Part shown: in pieces, positions 1 to 12,275 of the stretch
Numbering within the stretch: position 1 is the first letter of the stretch
Layout: every line of letters starts with the position of its first letter
NCBI GenBank assembly: GCA_018296165.2
Contig: JACKQL020000036.1
Span: 310,001 to 374,000, forward strand
Length of the DNA: 64,000 bases
Origin: Termitomyces sp. T153
Taxonomy: Eukaryota; Basidiomycota; Agaricomycetes; Agaricales; Lyophyllaceae
Direction: 5' to 3'
Program-made: the position numbers and the translations under genes
Notes under the pieces: generated by a model
Told to the model about the DNA's origin: nothing
The model's input: only the letters and a program-made list of their open reading frames with translations
Databases searched by the model: none

Positions 1-1
1 A

Positions 2-1194
2 TCAAAAACTCCAGCCGGTCTCGTATCTTCGTCTCCTGGGCCTGGATCCCAGAAACTGGAGCATGGTTACAACACCAATCAAGGGAATGGGCCTGATCCT
101 CGTGCTATGGACGAAATATATGCAATGCTCAGTAGCTCTGCGCAGGTTCGCAAATTTTCTCTTTGGAGAATGATTGGCGTATAATTCTAATCCATCTTCC
201 TTCCTACCTTCAGGCTTCACGGGGTGCTCCTCTTCTCTCTAATATAGCTCCCTTGACCAACAATGGAGGATTCGGACTACAACCTCAAAATAACCTTCAC
301 CTTCTCCAACAGCAACAGATTCATACTAGTCGCCTTGAGCCCTTGTACGAGAGCCATCTCGATGATCGAAACTTTGTTCCAGATGGCATGGTACCGGGCT
401 TGCGAGCTGTCCCTCGCAATCGTGATAATTCTTCCATCTACTCGGATATCATTGAAGACGTGCCCTTCAATGTCCAACAGCGGTTCCCACACCAGCAACA
501 ACGCAACTTCGAGCAGCTTTATTCCGGTGGTCCGCCGGCTTTGTATGGTCAGCAAACTAATCGCAACTCCGGACTGCCTTTGCAAGCAAATCAATTCCGC
601 GGTGCTCCGTCACCACTTACACATCAGCAAAATCATGTCCCATCCTCTCAGCAGCGTCTTCCCCCTGGGCTTGCTAATCTCGGTGGACGACCGCCTCACG
701 AGCCTTCACATTTGATAGGAATGCCTGGTATGCCCAATCCTGGGCTACCCGGCACCCTGCATTTGAACGGGTCCAACCAGCAACAAGCTTTCAACAGTTT
801 TCCGCCAGGTGGCAACTTAGGATATGGAGGCAGCCCACAAGTTCGTGGGCCTCATCAACCACAGACTCAAGGTGCCCATCTCTCCATGGCTGGTCACCCA
901 AATAACATCGATCCGCGTACTCCAGGTCAAAGCCAATTATTGAATATGGGTGGCGCCGGTGGGTTGCGGAATGCTGGAGTCTTCTTCTCAGGCCAACAGG
1001 CTCCCAGCGGACAGATGCCTCCGCTTCTTGCAATGCGCCAGCAGCAACAACAACAGCAACAGCAACAGCAACAGCTTCCTCCCCAGATGATGAGCCACCT
1101 CCTACCGCCCCATATGCAACACCACGTACCCAACTCATCACAACCAGCTCACGACCTTATGTCGCTTCTCATGGGCGGTGCCCCACGAGAGTAG
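2..1194 (+). CDS. 3' part of a Gln/Pro/Gly-rich low-complexity protein (N-terminus off the window)
   Basis: Two exons are visible: <2-145 and 214-1194. The intron (146-213) has an unusual donor GTTCGC and the branch-like sequence TTCTAAT before its CAG acceptor; the frame closes across it. The visible part is about 374 residues with no recognisable folded domain. It is rich in Gln, Asn, Pro, Gly and Met, has a pure Gln run of about 12 residues (near 1036-1074), and ends in a short hydrophobic tail containing LMSLLMGG. Such composition is typical of RNA-binding, P-body or transcription co-factor proteins, but no family can be named from this piece. The real start lies to the left of the window. 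Confidence 0.75.
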
Positions 1195-3948
1195 GTCTCT
1201 TCTGAGATGCTTCGGACGTTCCTTCATTTCGATTTCTTGTTATGCGCTTCTCCAACATATTTCGACTGACACGCGACTGTCAATGTTGCTGCCGAATTGA
1301 TATTAATTCTACCTTCATAATTTTATGTTCCTTGTACATATGTACAGGCCTTCATACATTCATCATTGCGCATGTTCTCAGTGGCACCGATTTGCACACG
1401 TTTCGGCTGTTGCTACCCTGGGACCTTCCGGTTCCAAACCGACGTCAAGCATTGCGTCCCAAAAAGTCGTCTTCTGAGTATTTACATATTGCAATCGAAC
1501 AGAAGTAACACCTCTTAGCATGTGGTCATATTACGCAACGAGGCATGACCGACCGTGTAATCATGGGCTGAAGTTGAGGACGGCGATTCCCCATGAAGGT
1601 TTTTACAAGGCTTCGAAATTTGTATTGTTGTGTACATTACAGACGATCACGCTTTCCGATGAGCATTTCCAGCATTGAATGCAAGTTTCAAGGTGTTCAG
1701 TTAGGGCCGGTAATTAAGGATTTGACAGAGCTCCCCTGTCTCTCGGACCATTGTTTCCATTTTGCAGCTTGATATCTTAGATCCGTCGGTCCATTTGGCA
1801 AGACTGAGCAAAAGCACTCGAATGTCACTGAGTTCATCTACATCGACGAAATTTGAGAGACTAAGCGCTCACTGCTGACCCTGGGTCATCTGTATCAAAG
1901 GGATATACAGCCTATATTCGTGGCAAACCGGATTGCAGGCCTTACCAACAGCTATCAACGTTGACCCCTACACAGACGACTTGAATGCTTTCATATTTCC
2001 AGTTTTGTTTAGCCGCGGTATGCCGTGGCTAAGTCAAAGAACGGCTAACAAATGGGCTGATTCCCTTGCTGATTCTGTTGTCCCAAGTATCCTTAGACAA
2101 ATCCTCTCAAAAGAGGCAAAGTGAATTGGACAGGACTCCCCTATCAATGGCAACTCTAAGTCGTTCAATAGGCTTTTCCTTCTACTTGTCTGTACAGGTA
2201 TCTCAAGCATGAGCTCGATGTAGTAACTTCTGATCATGTGGTGAAGTAGTAGTTATTTATCCGACATCGTCTGGCATGGGTCCAACCGATATCATTGAAC
2301 ACCGGATTTACGAGTTTATTCCCGGCAGTTACGCTACGAAGATACAACATGGTTAGGCATACTCCATGGTCCCGGGATTTGCATCGATTACAAGGAAACC
2401 ATCTGTACAACCATTCCATCATTTGTCTGCATCATGAATCGTCTCAAACCCTCTCAAACCCCATCGTTGCGCGCCTCACCACTGGCGCTGTACCTGTGTG
2501 CCTGTTTTGCAAGCGAATTAACAAGGCCGCTTAATCAATATGCAGTTGGATTCACATGTATCCTTGTGACGTTTATTTTCATGTACATAGCCTTTACGGG
2601 CGTCGGGATACTGTTCTCTGTCCATATCTCCGGAGGAACGTTTGGTAATTTAGTGAATGGTTGGTGATGCATGTACACGTACGCATTTGCTAGCTCATTT
2701 ATATGCAAAGTTTGGGGTTTTACTTTGGATAAGTGTGTACGTGAGAAGATCGGTAATGCAATGATGGGCGAGTCGACACTAAGAAGCAACTGATGGAAGA
2801 ACCATAGAAATGGAGGGCCAGAAAGAGGCAATAGTACGTGACCTGACGCCTGAGAGGGGCTTGTATGTCACGAAAGAATATAAGAAGACCAAAGTGAATC
2901 TTGCTAGAGGCCCCAGCTGGAGACCGAAAAGAAGGAAGGCTTACATAAACTAGACAGATTCTTGACAAGAGCTGCCTGCAGGCAGGAAACGTGGCGGGTG
3001 GAAATCAAAATAGGGATCGAATTTTGAGCCTGGATGGTGCAGCGGCTTAAGCGAAACACGCCTTGAATTCATCGTCCGTTGTCTCCCGCCCTTGAAAAGC
3101 CGTATCGTAGAACTTGGCATCAACCTTTGTTTCCTCTTCTTGTTTCCCCTCTCACTGAGTTTGAGGCTTCATCCCCTCAGCTCGCCGCCGCCGGACACAC
3201 TCGATTCACTTCGAGCGCTCCGCTTCTCACTCAAATTCGTGGCGAAAGTCCCCAGCTCGCCTCCTCACCACAGTCACTCTTTTGGATCGCTCTCAAAGTA
3301 ATTCGCCTTTAATAATCTCGCCGTCTTCGCCTCAAGACTGACAATCCTTTGCTTCATGTGAGTGACATTTGTTCCCTCATGACTGCGATGTTTCTGACTC
3401 TGTTACAGTCCATTGCGTCGGTGTGTCGTCCAACACCAGGTAAGCTACGTCATTTCTGAGCTCGTCGCGAAACGTGGGGTCGCGGGAAAGCCGCCGGACC
3501 GACATGAGAAAGTGTGACTGCGTGATTGACCCGGCAGTCCCCATTTGGAACGTACTTTTTATATTCCGCCTTGTCCTCTCTTCTTTCCTCACAGTCAATG
3601 TCGTCGTCTTGCACTTCGACCTCTTGAAGTCTCTCTCTTGCATCTCTGCCCTGCGCAGCTCACGACCATCAACGCTGACGACTTCCTCTCTTTTCTACTG
3701 CCACAGAGTGTGTCCCATCACACATCCCACCTCCATCGACATCGCCCGTCGTCGCATGCACTGTAGTTTCTCTGCCATCCGTGAGTCGTCTATTCTTCTC
3801 TTTTTGTTATGTTTTCACTGGCCCATTTGTTTGTGGCCGAATATGGATTGTTGTCATTTTCGTGAACCTTATCTCGTGACTTGTTGGCCAGGCCACCATT
3901 TCTGGCCTTTGGTGTCGTGTGTCTTCCCGCCCATATTTCTTTCTTATT
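1195..3948 (+). other. Intergenic region and probable long, intron-containing 5' leader of the cyclin gene
   Basis: I find no convincing coding exon here. The right part (about 3080-3948) is pyrimidine-rich like a fungal promoter or leader. A good leader intron can be read at 3358-3408 (GTGAGT donor, TTACAG acceptor, 51 nt). A second donor-like GTAAGC lies at 3440 and a GTGAGT near 3781, so the leader may be spliced more than once. Confidence 0.4.
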
Positions 3949-5436
3949 ATGTCTACTCCTCGTTCTACTCGCGCCACGCCTACGTCCGTTGTTCATCTTT
4001 CTTCCCCTCCCAGCTCCCAATCGATCGTTTACTCGCTCGACTCAAACCATCCCGATATGAAAGACGTTTCCAGCGCCGCACCTAGACACTCCCGCAACCC
4101 CCTTATCTATCCTAAGAAGCGTCCCTCCCCCCATGGCGTTTCCAAACCCCACAAGTCTCCCCTCCTCCCTCACAATGGTCCTGCACGGCGAACTCCTCGC
4201 TCTGCAAAGGCCGCTATTTTACAGCAGCGCCAACGCGAGGCTCAAATCATAGCACTTCGCAGAGAAGGGATTCTGCTTGAAGAGGAGTATCGTGAAGAGA
4301 TCCAGTATTACATGCATGATATGGAGGTCAGATTTATATCATCTATAGCAATCGGTATACTAGCTAAATCGGATTACTTATTCTAGCGATTTACGATGTC
4401 TTCCGCCCAGTCAATGGATCAACAACCTGAAATCCGGTGGCACATGCGGCCTTGTCTTGTCGACTTCCTTGTTGAGATTCATTTTACTTTTCGACTGCGC
4501 CCTGAGACTTTATATCTCACTCTCAATATTGTTGACCGCTACGTCTCCCGCCGTATTGTTTATATCAAACACTACCAGCTTGTAGGCTGTGCTGCCCTTT
4601 GGATCGCGGCCAAGTTCGAGGATGCCAAAGAGCGTGTTCCAACCGTTCAGGACCTTGCTCAAATCTGCCGTGAGACATACGAAGAATCGGCCTTCATTCA
4701 AATGGAAGGCCACGTCTTGTCAACTATCCAATGGACTCTTGGCCACCCAACTGCCGAAGCCTGGCTCAGGCTTATGTGCTGCGGGCCAATTATGGAGGAA
4801 GCAAAAGTTCAACACGTCGCGCGATTCCTAATGGAAATCACCTTGTTCTACCGAGAATTTATTTCATACACACCATCTAGTATCGCGCTGGCGGCGTTAA
4901 CACTCGCCCGTTATTTGTGCGGCAAACCTCGACGTGTTTGGGAAGAGACGGATGAGTCCTTGGAAGTCGTCGAGCACTTGGATGTCAGGTTGTCGCGACA
5001 TGTCAACGACCTCTCAGAGACTCTCGTGAAAAAGTATTCGTACGCGTTCTATTCCAAGGCCGCTACGTTTGTCGTACAGTATTACCTTCAGGGTGGCCAT
5101 TTCGTTCGCCATACATTACCTGCCCTCCCAGTAACTCCCAAACGCACTTCGGCATCGACCTTCAGCACCCCGACGAGTTGTTCTACGTCTGTATCTGACT
5201 TGTCTGATGACATGCCTCTCACACCGACGACTCCCGCTTTCTCGAGTGATCCGTTCTCGTCTTCGCATTCTTCTGACGATAAAGAGAATATGTCTTCCTC
5301 GTTCGAACCTGTGATAAGCAAGCATCGTGTTGAAACACCTCCTGACCATTTCCTCCCTCATGATTTTGTGGCATTTGGTCGTCCAGCGCTTCATAACATC
5401 AATAACGTTTCGCCTCGAGCTGCGTTAGTGTCGTAG
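3949..5436 (+). CDS. CLN1: G1/S-type cyclin (fungal CLN/Puc1-like)
   Basis: Exons are 3949-4326 and 4387-5436 (475 aa). The protein should bind and activate the cell-cycle kinase CDK1 at G1/S. The cyclin box starts near residue 125. It has the MRPCLVDFLVEIH motif (the cyclin MRxxLVDWLxEVH element), the LTLNIVDRYVSRR helix, and GCAALWIAAKFED, which carries the Lys and Glu that contact the CDK. The sequence around KERVPTVQDL and QWTLGHPTAE resembles fungal G1 cyclins more than mitotic B cyclins. The tail after about residue 370 is rich in Ser, Thr, Pro, Asp and Glu, as expected of a PEST-like region giving short half-life. I chose the ATG at 3949 (MSTPRS) over an in-frame upstream ATG at 3919, whose extra residues look like untranslated leader. 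A B-type cyclin is the alternative. Confidence 0.85.
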
Positions 5437-6690
5437 CAGCCCATCATCTGTACTCGGTTTCGTCATATCAAGTCTCAAAAACACGCAAAATGTAATACCA
5501 ATACACGTCGCACCGACATTCTCGCACAATCTCTTTCTCTCTGCAACTCCATCCACCATGCATATCTCCCTCGCAATCGTTTCTTTTTACCCATCTCCAC
5601 TACCATCCTATCATGGCAGGCGTACATCCTATTCGAAGGCCACATCGTGTTTTCTTCATGTTGTCATTGAAGGAAGCTATCGCCTCGTGTCTCCTCCCGT
5701 CGTCTTTCTCGGTCATATACAGTACCCCGCAGCGACTTGACATTCATTTATTCCGCTTTTGTTTTCTATGCAATCAATCATCCACCATCATCCCCCCTCC
5801 CTTTTCATTCTGCAAATACCATCACACTCGACAGCAATTCATTTCTCTTATAGTATACTTTATTCTTCCTTTTATCAACATTTCTCGCCTTCGTGGACCA
5901 ATCTGGCACTTTAAATGCCAGCTTTCATTTCTTCGGTCCCCTGTCCCATCATCGCCAATGCTTGCGTAGGGGTCCTTTTACTTCACCTGCACATTATTAC
6001 TACTCTTTATACTTCCTTTGCATATCCTCTTCAATCTCATTATACCGGCTGTTAGTTTCGAGCCTGAAGGGCTTTCTTCACTTGTAACCAGCAACCATCA
6101 CTTGTTACAATCATCAATAACGAACCGAATCGCATCGCCAACTTTCTGTCATTGTAAATTGCGTGATGCACCGCTAGATGTCCCGCCTTTCTGATCAGAA
6201 GATGTACAATAAGCTTTACTTGCTATGGGGAGTGTCACCATTAGGATTTTGTCCCTTGTGCTCTCACTTATTACGTACTTGTACGTATACTTACTCATGC
6301 GCCTTTGAACTGATTCAGAAGCTTTCTAGCACGTCAATCTTTAATATTAAAAAAATATTGCCAAGAAGTAAACGGCTTTTGTGGCCAGCTCCAGTCCACA
6401 CCTCGGTGGTCTATGTGGATGGTGATGCTTGATGTGGAGTTTTGGAATGCACTGGATTGGTATGCAACGAATGAGGCATTTGCTCTCCTGATCTTTGGGA
6501 TGTGACGACGCGCGTTTCATACGAGATCTGGTTCTGACGAAGTCTCGAACTCTTCGAAAAGATCCTCGTCGCTCTCAGCTTCTGCATAGCATTCTTTAGA
6601 ACCACACAAATATTACAGTTCTTTCACCTTTCCTAAAGAAAGAACTTAGGGAAAGGCACGGAATCACGGTGCCTCACCATATGGAAGGAT
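5437..6690 (+). other. Intergenic, no gene seen
   Basis: This is a pyrimidine-rich stretch with short open frames that have no protein-like character. It probably holds the 3' UTR of the cyclin gene and the 3' UTR of the oxidoreductase gene on the other strand. Confidence 0.4.
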
Positions 6691-8612
6691 CTACTCAAGA
6701 ACCCAGCTATCTCCATCTTTCTTGATCCCAACGGCCCTTTTCTCATCCAGACTGATACGACCAGCATTGAGGATAGCCGTTGTCAGGACTGTATTCGCAA
6801 TAGTTGGTAACCCATGAGTGTCGTACTCATCAGGCCTAGTTATGCCTGCGTTTACGCTACGTGCAGCATCGATGAACTTCTCGATAGAAATGTAGCCGTA
6901 GCCTCGTTGGCCATCAAAGTACCCGCTCTCGGAGGGAGAATATTTCATGCTAGATGGATCAAAAACGAAAGATCAGCTTTGGCATAATGGAATGCGAAAT
7001 GTGTACGCACTAGAAAGGATTATACCACACCTTCCCTGTATCGTCCACAGTCACATCATATCCACGATGGGCCTGATCAACTGAAATATCACCCTGCAAA
7101 CCGAATGGTCGGAGGTCACACCGATCCACCAAGAACATGAATGTAGAAACAAACTTTCTCTCCCATGTAATACCAGTGCTGGGCAGAATGCACTCCGGCT
7201 TGCAACGGTGCCGTCCAGCTGGCCGTATAGACGGCGGTACCTCTGTGCTTTGGGCTTTTGATGGATTGCCAATCAACGAGGAGAGTGATTGTGTCTTCTG
7301 TCTGCGGGGCACAATTGTACGGCTCACTAGTCGCAATACCTGTCGCAGCACTGGCGACGACTCGAGTCGGGACAGCGATGTCCTGAAGAATCCAACAGCA
7401 TATATCAATGTGATGCGAGGACAGGTAGTAACTATTATGCCTAGTCAGATTGCAGTGAAAGGATAATCTAAAGATGGCCTGCCTGATGTCAGAATCTTTG
7501 CCAGCCCATGCACGGAAAGTTTCAAGCTGGCTCTTGGGTTGACTCATCCATGCGTTGAAATAATTAAATTCTCCTAGGGTTGCCGCACGCGCTTTTGCAT
7601 CGCTGTATACAGGGTCAAAGCTGAAAGAAGCTCCAGTACAGAAGGCCGATTACAAGTGTTCGAGTCTTACCGTTTGTGATGTTCGACAAAACATACAACG
7701 TTATGTTTTCTTGCGGCCGTAATGAGGTCGTTATGATGAGAGAGTAGCTGAGTTGCGGGCTTGGTGACGAGGACATGTAGACCATGTTCAATCGCGTAAA
7801 GAGCAATGGGATAATGAGTGTCTACAGATGGGAATCAAGTCACATTTATACATAGCTTTATCCGGTAATATACTCACTATCGGGAGTGAAGATGATTACA
7901 GCTTCTCCGGGGCGCATTCCGTCGATAGCGGCCTTGTCTGTGGTTCAAACAATTCATCGACACAGGTACGAGGAATGAGATAGAACTGACATGCTTCCGG
8001 GTCAACCTTCCCTTGCTTCGGATATTCATCGAACCTTCATGCGCATCAGCTAAAGTAAGCAAGTACACACGGAAGAACTCAAACGAAAGGTCCATGTCCT
8101 TGTAAACCCCACCAATATTTTGAGCGAGATGTTGGCGAATTGCAGGAAACTTCCCTCCGTTCACGCCGACCATACCTAACTTGTCGACCTGTACTCACGA
8201 TTGCGAATTAACGATTCGAATCTTGAACAGCACCAGAACCATTACAAACCTTGCCCAAGCGACGAAGATCAAAGAGAGTGAGACCAACGACCTTCCATGC
8301 GTGTTACTGGAGGAGATCCCAGAATAGAGGCAAGCCATACGCACTCCAATCTGGATACAAATGTTAGTCGGAAACCCTCAGATACTAAATGGCCGACACA
8401 CTTTCTTGTCAGATTTCGATGCTCCTGTCCCGACCCATCCAGTGGTGTACTCTCCCTGGCAATGATCAGTGAACCAATCAGTGAACCTGATCGTGGAGAA
8501 TTTGAGGGGAAGCTCACAGTACCGCCTAAGATGGGATCAGATCAGGATTGCTCGCGGAAATAATGGAGATCGTACACATAAGCACATTCAACTTGGCTAG
8601 TTCAGACGCCAT
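6691..8612 (-). CDS. Gfo/Idh/MocA-family NAD(P)-dependent oxidoreductase with two microexons
   Basis: There are thirteen exons: 8576-8612, 8518-8525, 8402-8455, 8345-8350, 8250-8291, 8085-8188, 7991-8034, 7878-7937, 7671-7821, 7483-7620, 7155-7431, 7011-7093 and 6691-6949 (420 aa). The N-terminal Rossmann fold shows LNVLMCGTGEYTTGW as its nucleotide-binding turn. ITKPATQ-like VTKPATQ (the EKP-type element) and a CFVEHHKRFDP segment follow, then a C-terminal beta-sheet domain with GYISIEKFIDAA. These fit sugar or inositol dehydrogenases of the family; the substrate is unknown. Exon 2 is only 8 nt and exon 4 only 6 nt (encoding Ile-Gly), and both are needed for the family-conserved sequence. 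The intron at 7432-7482 starts with GC rather than GT. All other introns are about 50-62 nt. Confidence 0.88.
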
Positions 8613-9001
8613 CTGTTACGGCCAGCGACAATCGCAGATGTAAAGCAGACAGGAAGGTCAAAATCCGAACACCAACCTTCAGGGTTGGCTTTATCTAGCT
8701 TGGAGTGGAGACCGGTCCGGCGGTCCGCAAGGGGCGCAGATCCGGACATGCTCGACATTGGACACTAAAATGATGCAAAGGCGAGGGCATGCAAGGGGAC
8801 GCAGTAATGAAATGAAGATCAGAGCCAGCGTATACTTTAGCCACAAATTTAAAGTCGACGAACAGTGACCGCGTGCCGCCCTGCATCGCCACCAAAGAGG
8901 CATGACCACGTGGATACATCGTGGTAAACACATGACGTCAACGTGTCTGCGTTCAAAATGTTTATAATTAGTTTCGACTCGACCACAACCTCAGCCGCAC
9001 G
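8613..9001. promoter_or_regulatory. Divergent promoter region with a CRE palindrome and an E-box
   Basis: These 389 bp separate two divergently transcribed genes. TGACGTCA (8933-8940), the binding palindrome of ATF/CREB-type bZIP factors, lies about 60 bp before the ATG at 9002. CACGTG (8907-8912) lies just upstream. Both are sequence matches only; regulation is inferred. Confidence 0.35.
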
Positions 9002-11419
9002 ATGCCGCAGCAATCGTCTAGTCCTTTCAATTCCTCTCCGGATCCTGGATTTATCCCTAGGAAGGAGTTCATACGTGAGCAGAAGGTCATTCCAAGCTCG
9101 TTTGCCATCGTCGCCATCTCCGCCTCCAGTCTCATTCGCCTCTACTCCTTTTCGTCTTCCGTCGTCATTGCTCTCCGTGTCCTCCTTGAGACTTCTTCTT
9201 CTTTAGTTGCATTTCGTGAAGATGTGCAGCAGCACTTCTGCGAATTTGTTCTTGCTGGCAAGCCGTGGGCCAGTCCAAAGAGCGTTAGGGCAGAGAAGCT
9301 TTTGATCGATATACTTGCTGCTATATATCAGTGCGGATACACGTATCTTTCCAGTTTGGGCTATGGGAGAGAGAGCGACGACAGACTTGCAATGGCATTC
9401 GCCAAACCATTAATATCTCCTTCTGCTAGCTCGCGCTCAGCAACTCCCCTTCCAGCTACTCGAAGCATTTCTCCTTTTCGAGATAGCTCAGTGAGCAGTA
9501 CTTCAGACAAGCCCAAGTCCAGACCAACTCCTTTTGCCCTTTCCTTCCTGTCTCCTACCCTGATGCGCGTGATTGCGCCACCTCTCCATTTGACCCCTGC
9601 AATTCTTCAGGCCGTGCGTGCATCATGGCCTCGAGGTGTCGTCTCAGAGAGAAAAATTGGTGACAATTCGTTCGAATTCAAGCTCAAGGGCTACAAATGT
9701 GCGACTCTACTGATGTCAACTTCATGACACTGATCTTGCCTTTCAGGGTTCCAACAGGATACTTATGCTACAGATTCACTGCGACATATTCTTGCGCTTT
9801 TGACGTCTCTCGATTCTCAGGCGTTCACTCTTCTCTCATCTCTTTCGATGACCAACCGCTCTCGGGTAAAAGACTTGTGGGTTTTTATTGGCCCAGGGCC
9901 TGACAATACAGAAGATCTTGTACATCAGGAATCTACAGTATCGCCATCTGTCAGAAACGAATTCAACGGAGACATCAATCGCAATACAGGGCAGTTAGGC
10001 TCGTCTTTAGCAGGCATTTCCCATCACCAAAGACTCGTGTCAGAACCTACAGGTTTCTCAACTTGCGCTCCTCACCACATTCGGGCCCCCGCTGAACAAG
10101 GCAACGCTCAAAAATTTTCCCTCGTTCATGGGTATCGGGCTGAAACGTCGATGGGTCCTACATTACTTCGCAAGCCTGCCCCTCGCGCACAAGTGCCGGT
10201 GTCAATTGTACACGAAGGAGATCCGCCTGGGATCGACGGGGTCCGCGTGCACCTTCCAAGTTCGATCTCGAGTGGCGTTGAGGATATGACCGGAGTAGGG
10301 GCAAATGGTTTCTTTCCCGAAGCTTCTCAAACCTCTGAACATTCCGAACGATCGCCCGCTACAGTGTCCTCTTCTCGACGCTTACTGACTACGCCTGCTA
10401 CTCGTCCGCAAAGTCCTTTACGTCCATCAGTCAATCATCACGAAATACCACAAAGTTTGGCTTCCAACCTCGCCTCTTCAACACATCATTTGCCTTACGC
10501 TGGGCGTCAGGATCTTGGCAACGAATCACTCGTGTCCGGAGCATGCAGAGATTCTGTAAAAAGTGAAGGAGATCTCAATATCTCGAGACAGCGGACAGGC
10601 GTCGGGGATACCATTGACCAACAAAAGGAAGGTAACTCCGCTCAGCAGACTCGAGGTACAATGACTCCATCTCGTCGAAAAGTTTCTACAGTAGGACCAA
10701 TCTTACCGGGGGGTTGGCAACCCAGTCCGATCGAGGAGAAGTCAGAGGGTCTGGATGGCATTACGGAGTTCCAGATACAACTACAACCAGAAGATTCCGG
10801 GCCACGGAATACAAACGCAGGCAAAAGCACGCCAATTCACGAAGTCGCTTCCCGCGTTGCATCGCCTGAGCTCACTCGGCCAGAAATGCCGCTTAGGAAA
10901 AGCGAGGCAGCTCTTGTTGGCCTTATAACGGACACTTCCCCAGTGCCTGCATCGCCCATGATCTCCAGAGATGTCGGAGCGGATTCACCTACCTCAGGAA
11001 AAGGCCAGGGATGGGTTCTTGTGAGCGTTGGGGAGTCATCAACAGGGTCACAGGTCAGGTTTGGCGAGCCAGTAGATGGTACTAAAGCTCTTGGAGGCAC
11101 CGAGCATGCGACGCCAAGTTCTCACGCGAAAGCAATCGCTGTCATTGATGTACTCGATAACAAGAGCAAAGGGAAAGGTAGATCAGACGCACTTGTACCC
11201 GTCAAAAAACGTTTTTTCGGTTTCGGAAGAAAGAATTCTGTTTGTCCTGACTCTTCTCTATCACAAGTTAATTTTCACGAGTTTTAGGAGAAAGCACGTA
11301 CAAACGTTCCGCCACAGGCCAACGCGGATGCAGGATCACCCAAGCCACGCTTTGGTTCTCGGGATATATCCAGGATCACAAATACCTCAGAAGGCGCAAC
11401 AAAAGAGAAGGAGCATTGA
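9002..11419 (+). CDS. Uncharacterised Ser/Pro-rich protein
   Basis: Exons are 9002-9698, 9747-11239 and 11288-11419 (773 aa). I do not recognise the family. Residues about 15-130 look folded and helical (an IREQK..IPSSFAIVAISASSLIRLYSF stretch, then QQHFCEFVLAGKPW). A second ordered block (about 175-270) contains RVIAPPLHLTPAILQAVRASWP and LRHILALLTSLDS. The rest is long and disordered, rich in Ser, Pro, Thr and Gly, with one ordered island (GWVLVSVGE) near the C-terminus. The last intron (11240-11287) is preferred because reading continues for 44 good codons after it; without it the protein stops at 11287. It is divergent from the oxidoreductase gene. Confidence 0.7.
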
Positions 11420-12275
11420 TTATTTTTATTTCGCTTACCATTATTTATCTCAGGAATATCTTAAATATTCGTGTACATCTATCACCAGCAAAGAGAGTTT
11501 ACGACACATCGATCCCATACTTCATCAATATTGCATATATGTAATACTATGTAATACTCATGGTAAAACATGTTTCTGTGCATTTTCCAACATGGTCCTT
11601 TGCAGGTAACAGAGCACAAAAATAAGTATTATGCGGTCAAGACGCGTTTTCCACCCCGCGTCACGATCACGTGGTCAATTCACGTGCAAAAGTCACATTA
11701 GTAGCAAAACGAGGAAATCAAGGCAAGGAGCGACGGAATAAGGAGGAGCTGATGGACAGCCCGGCAGGAGAACATATTTTGGAGTGAATCTGTTTCCTTA
11801 TGTCTGAGTGAGAGTAACCGCAGTGAGGATGAGAATCAACAAGATTTGGCATGTTGCAGAAGTCTCGAATCCGAAGACTCAGATTGAATACACATGTGCT
11901 CAGACAGGTGAACATACGGAAAGGGCGAGCTGGGCGGACGAGCCAGATGGGCGAGATGGTAATGGCGTAGGGAGCAAGCTGGGATGGTACGGAAGAGGAG
12001 AAGAGAGTGGGATTGAAGGTGAAAATTTGCGCGTTGGGTACGGAGGACCATGACCTTATACACACAGACTTACCCTCCGCCAGCCACCTGTCCCTTTCTT
12101 TGCCGCTTCCCGCATCACCTCCCTCCCTCTTTCCTCCCACCACCACTCCCTCTTCCGCCCTCATCATCTCGGTCTCTCCGCCGCCTCTCCCTGCCCCATA
12201 TCCTCTTTTACCATCCTCTGCGCTCTTCAATCATCTCGGAGCCCATTTTTATTCCCGTCGACCCCCTTTTTCCTG
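11420..12275 (+). promoter_or_regulatory. Intergenic and promoter region of the ITC1-like gene
   Basis: No gene is seen. Two CACGTG motifs stand close together at 11668-11673 and 11681-11686. The last 200 bp before the ATG at 12276 are strongly C/T-rich, typical of fungal core promoters and leaders. The function of the motifs is inferred only. Confidence 0.3.

Noticed and set aside
791..1141. Minus-strand open frame with Ala/Val and Gly runs opposite the Gln-rich gene
   Set aside because: It is the reverse-strand shadow of the CAG/CAA repeat and Gln-rich coding sequence.
3030..3085. tRNA-like sequence (GGATGGTGCAGCGGCTTAAGCG)
   Set aside because: It resembles a D-arm but no acceptor, anticodon or T-arm pairing can be formed.
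8035..8069. Alternative 32-35-nt introns in the oxidoreductase gene
   Set aside because: A 50-nt intron (8035-8084) fits both length and family sequence (MDLSFDEYP) better.
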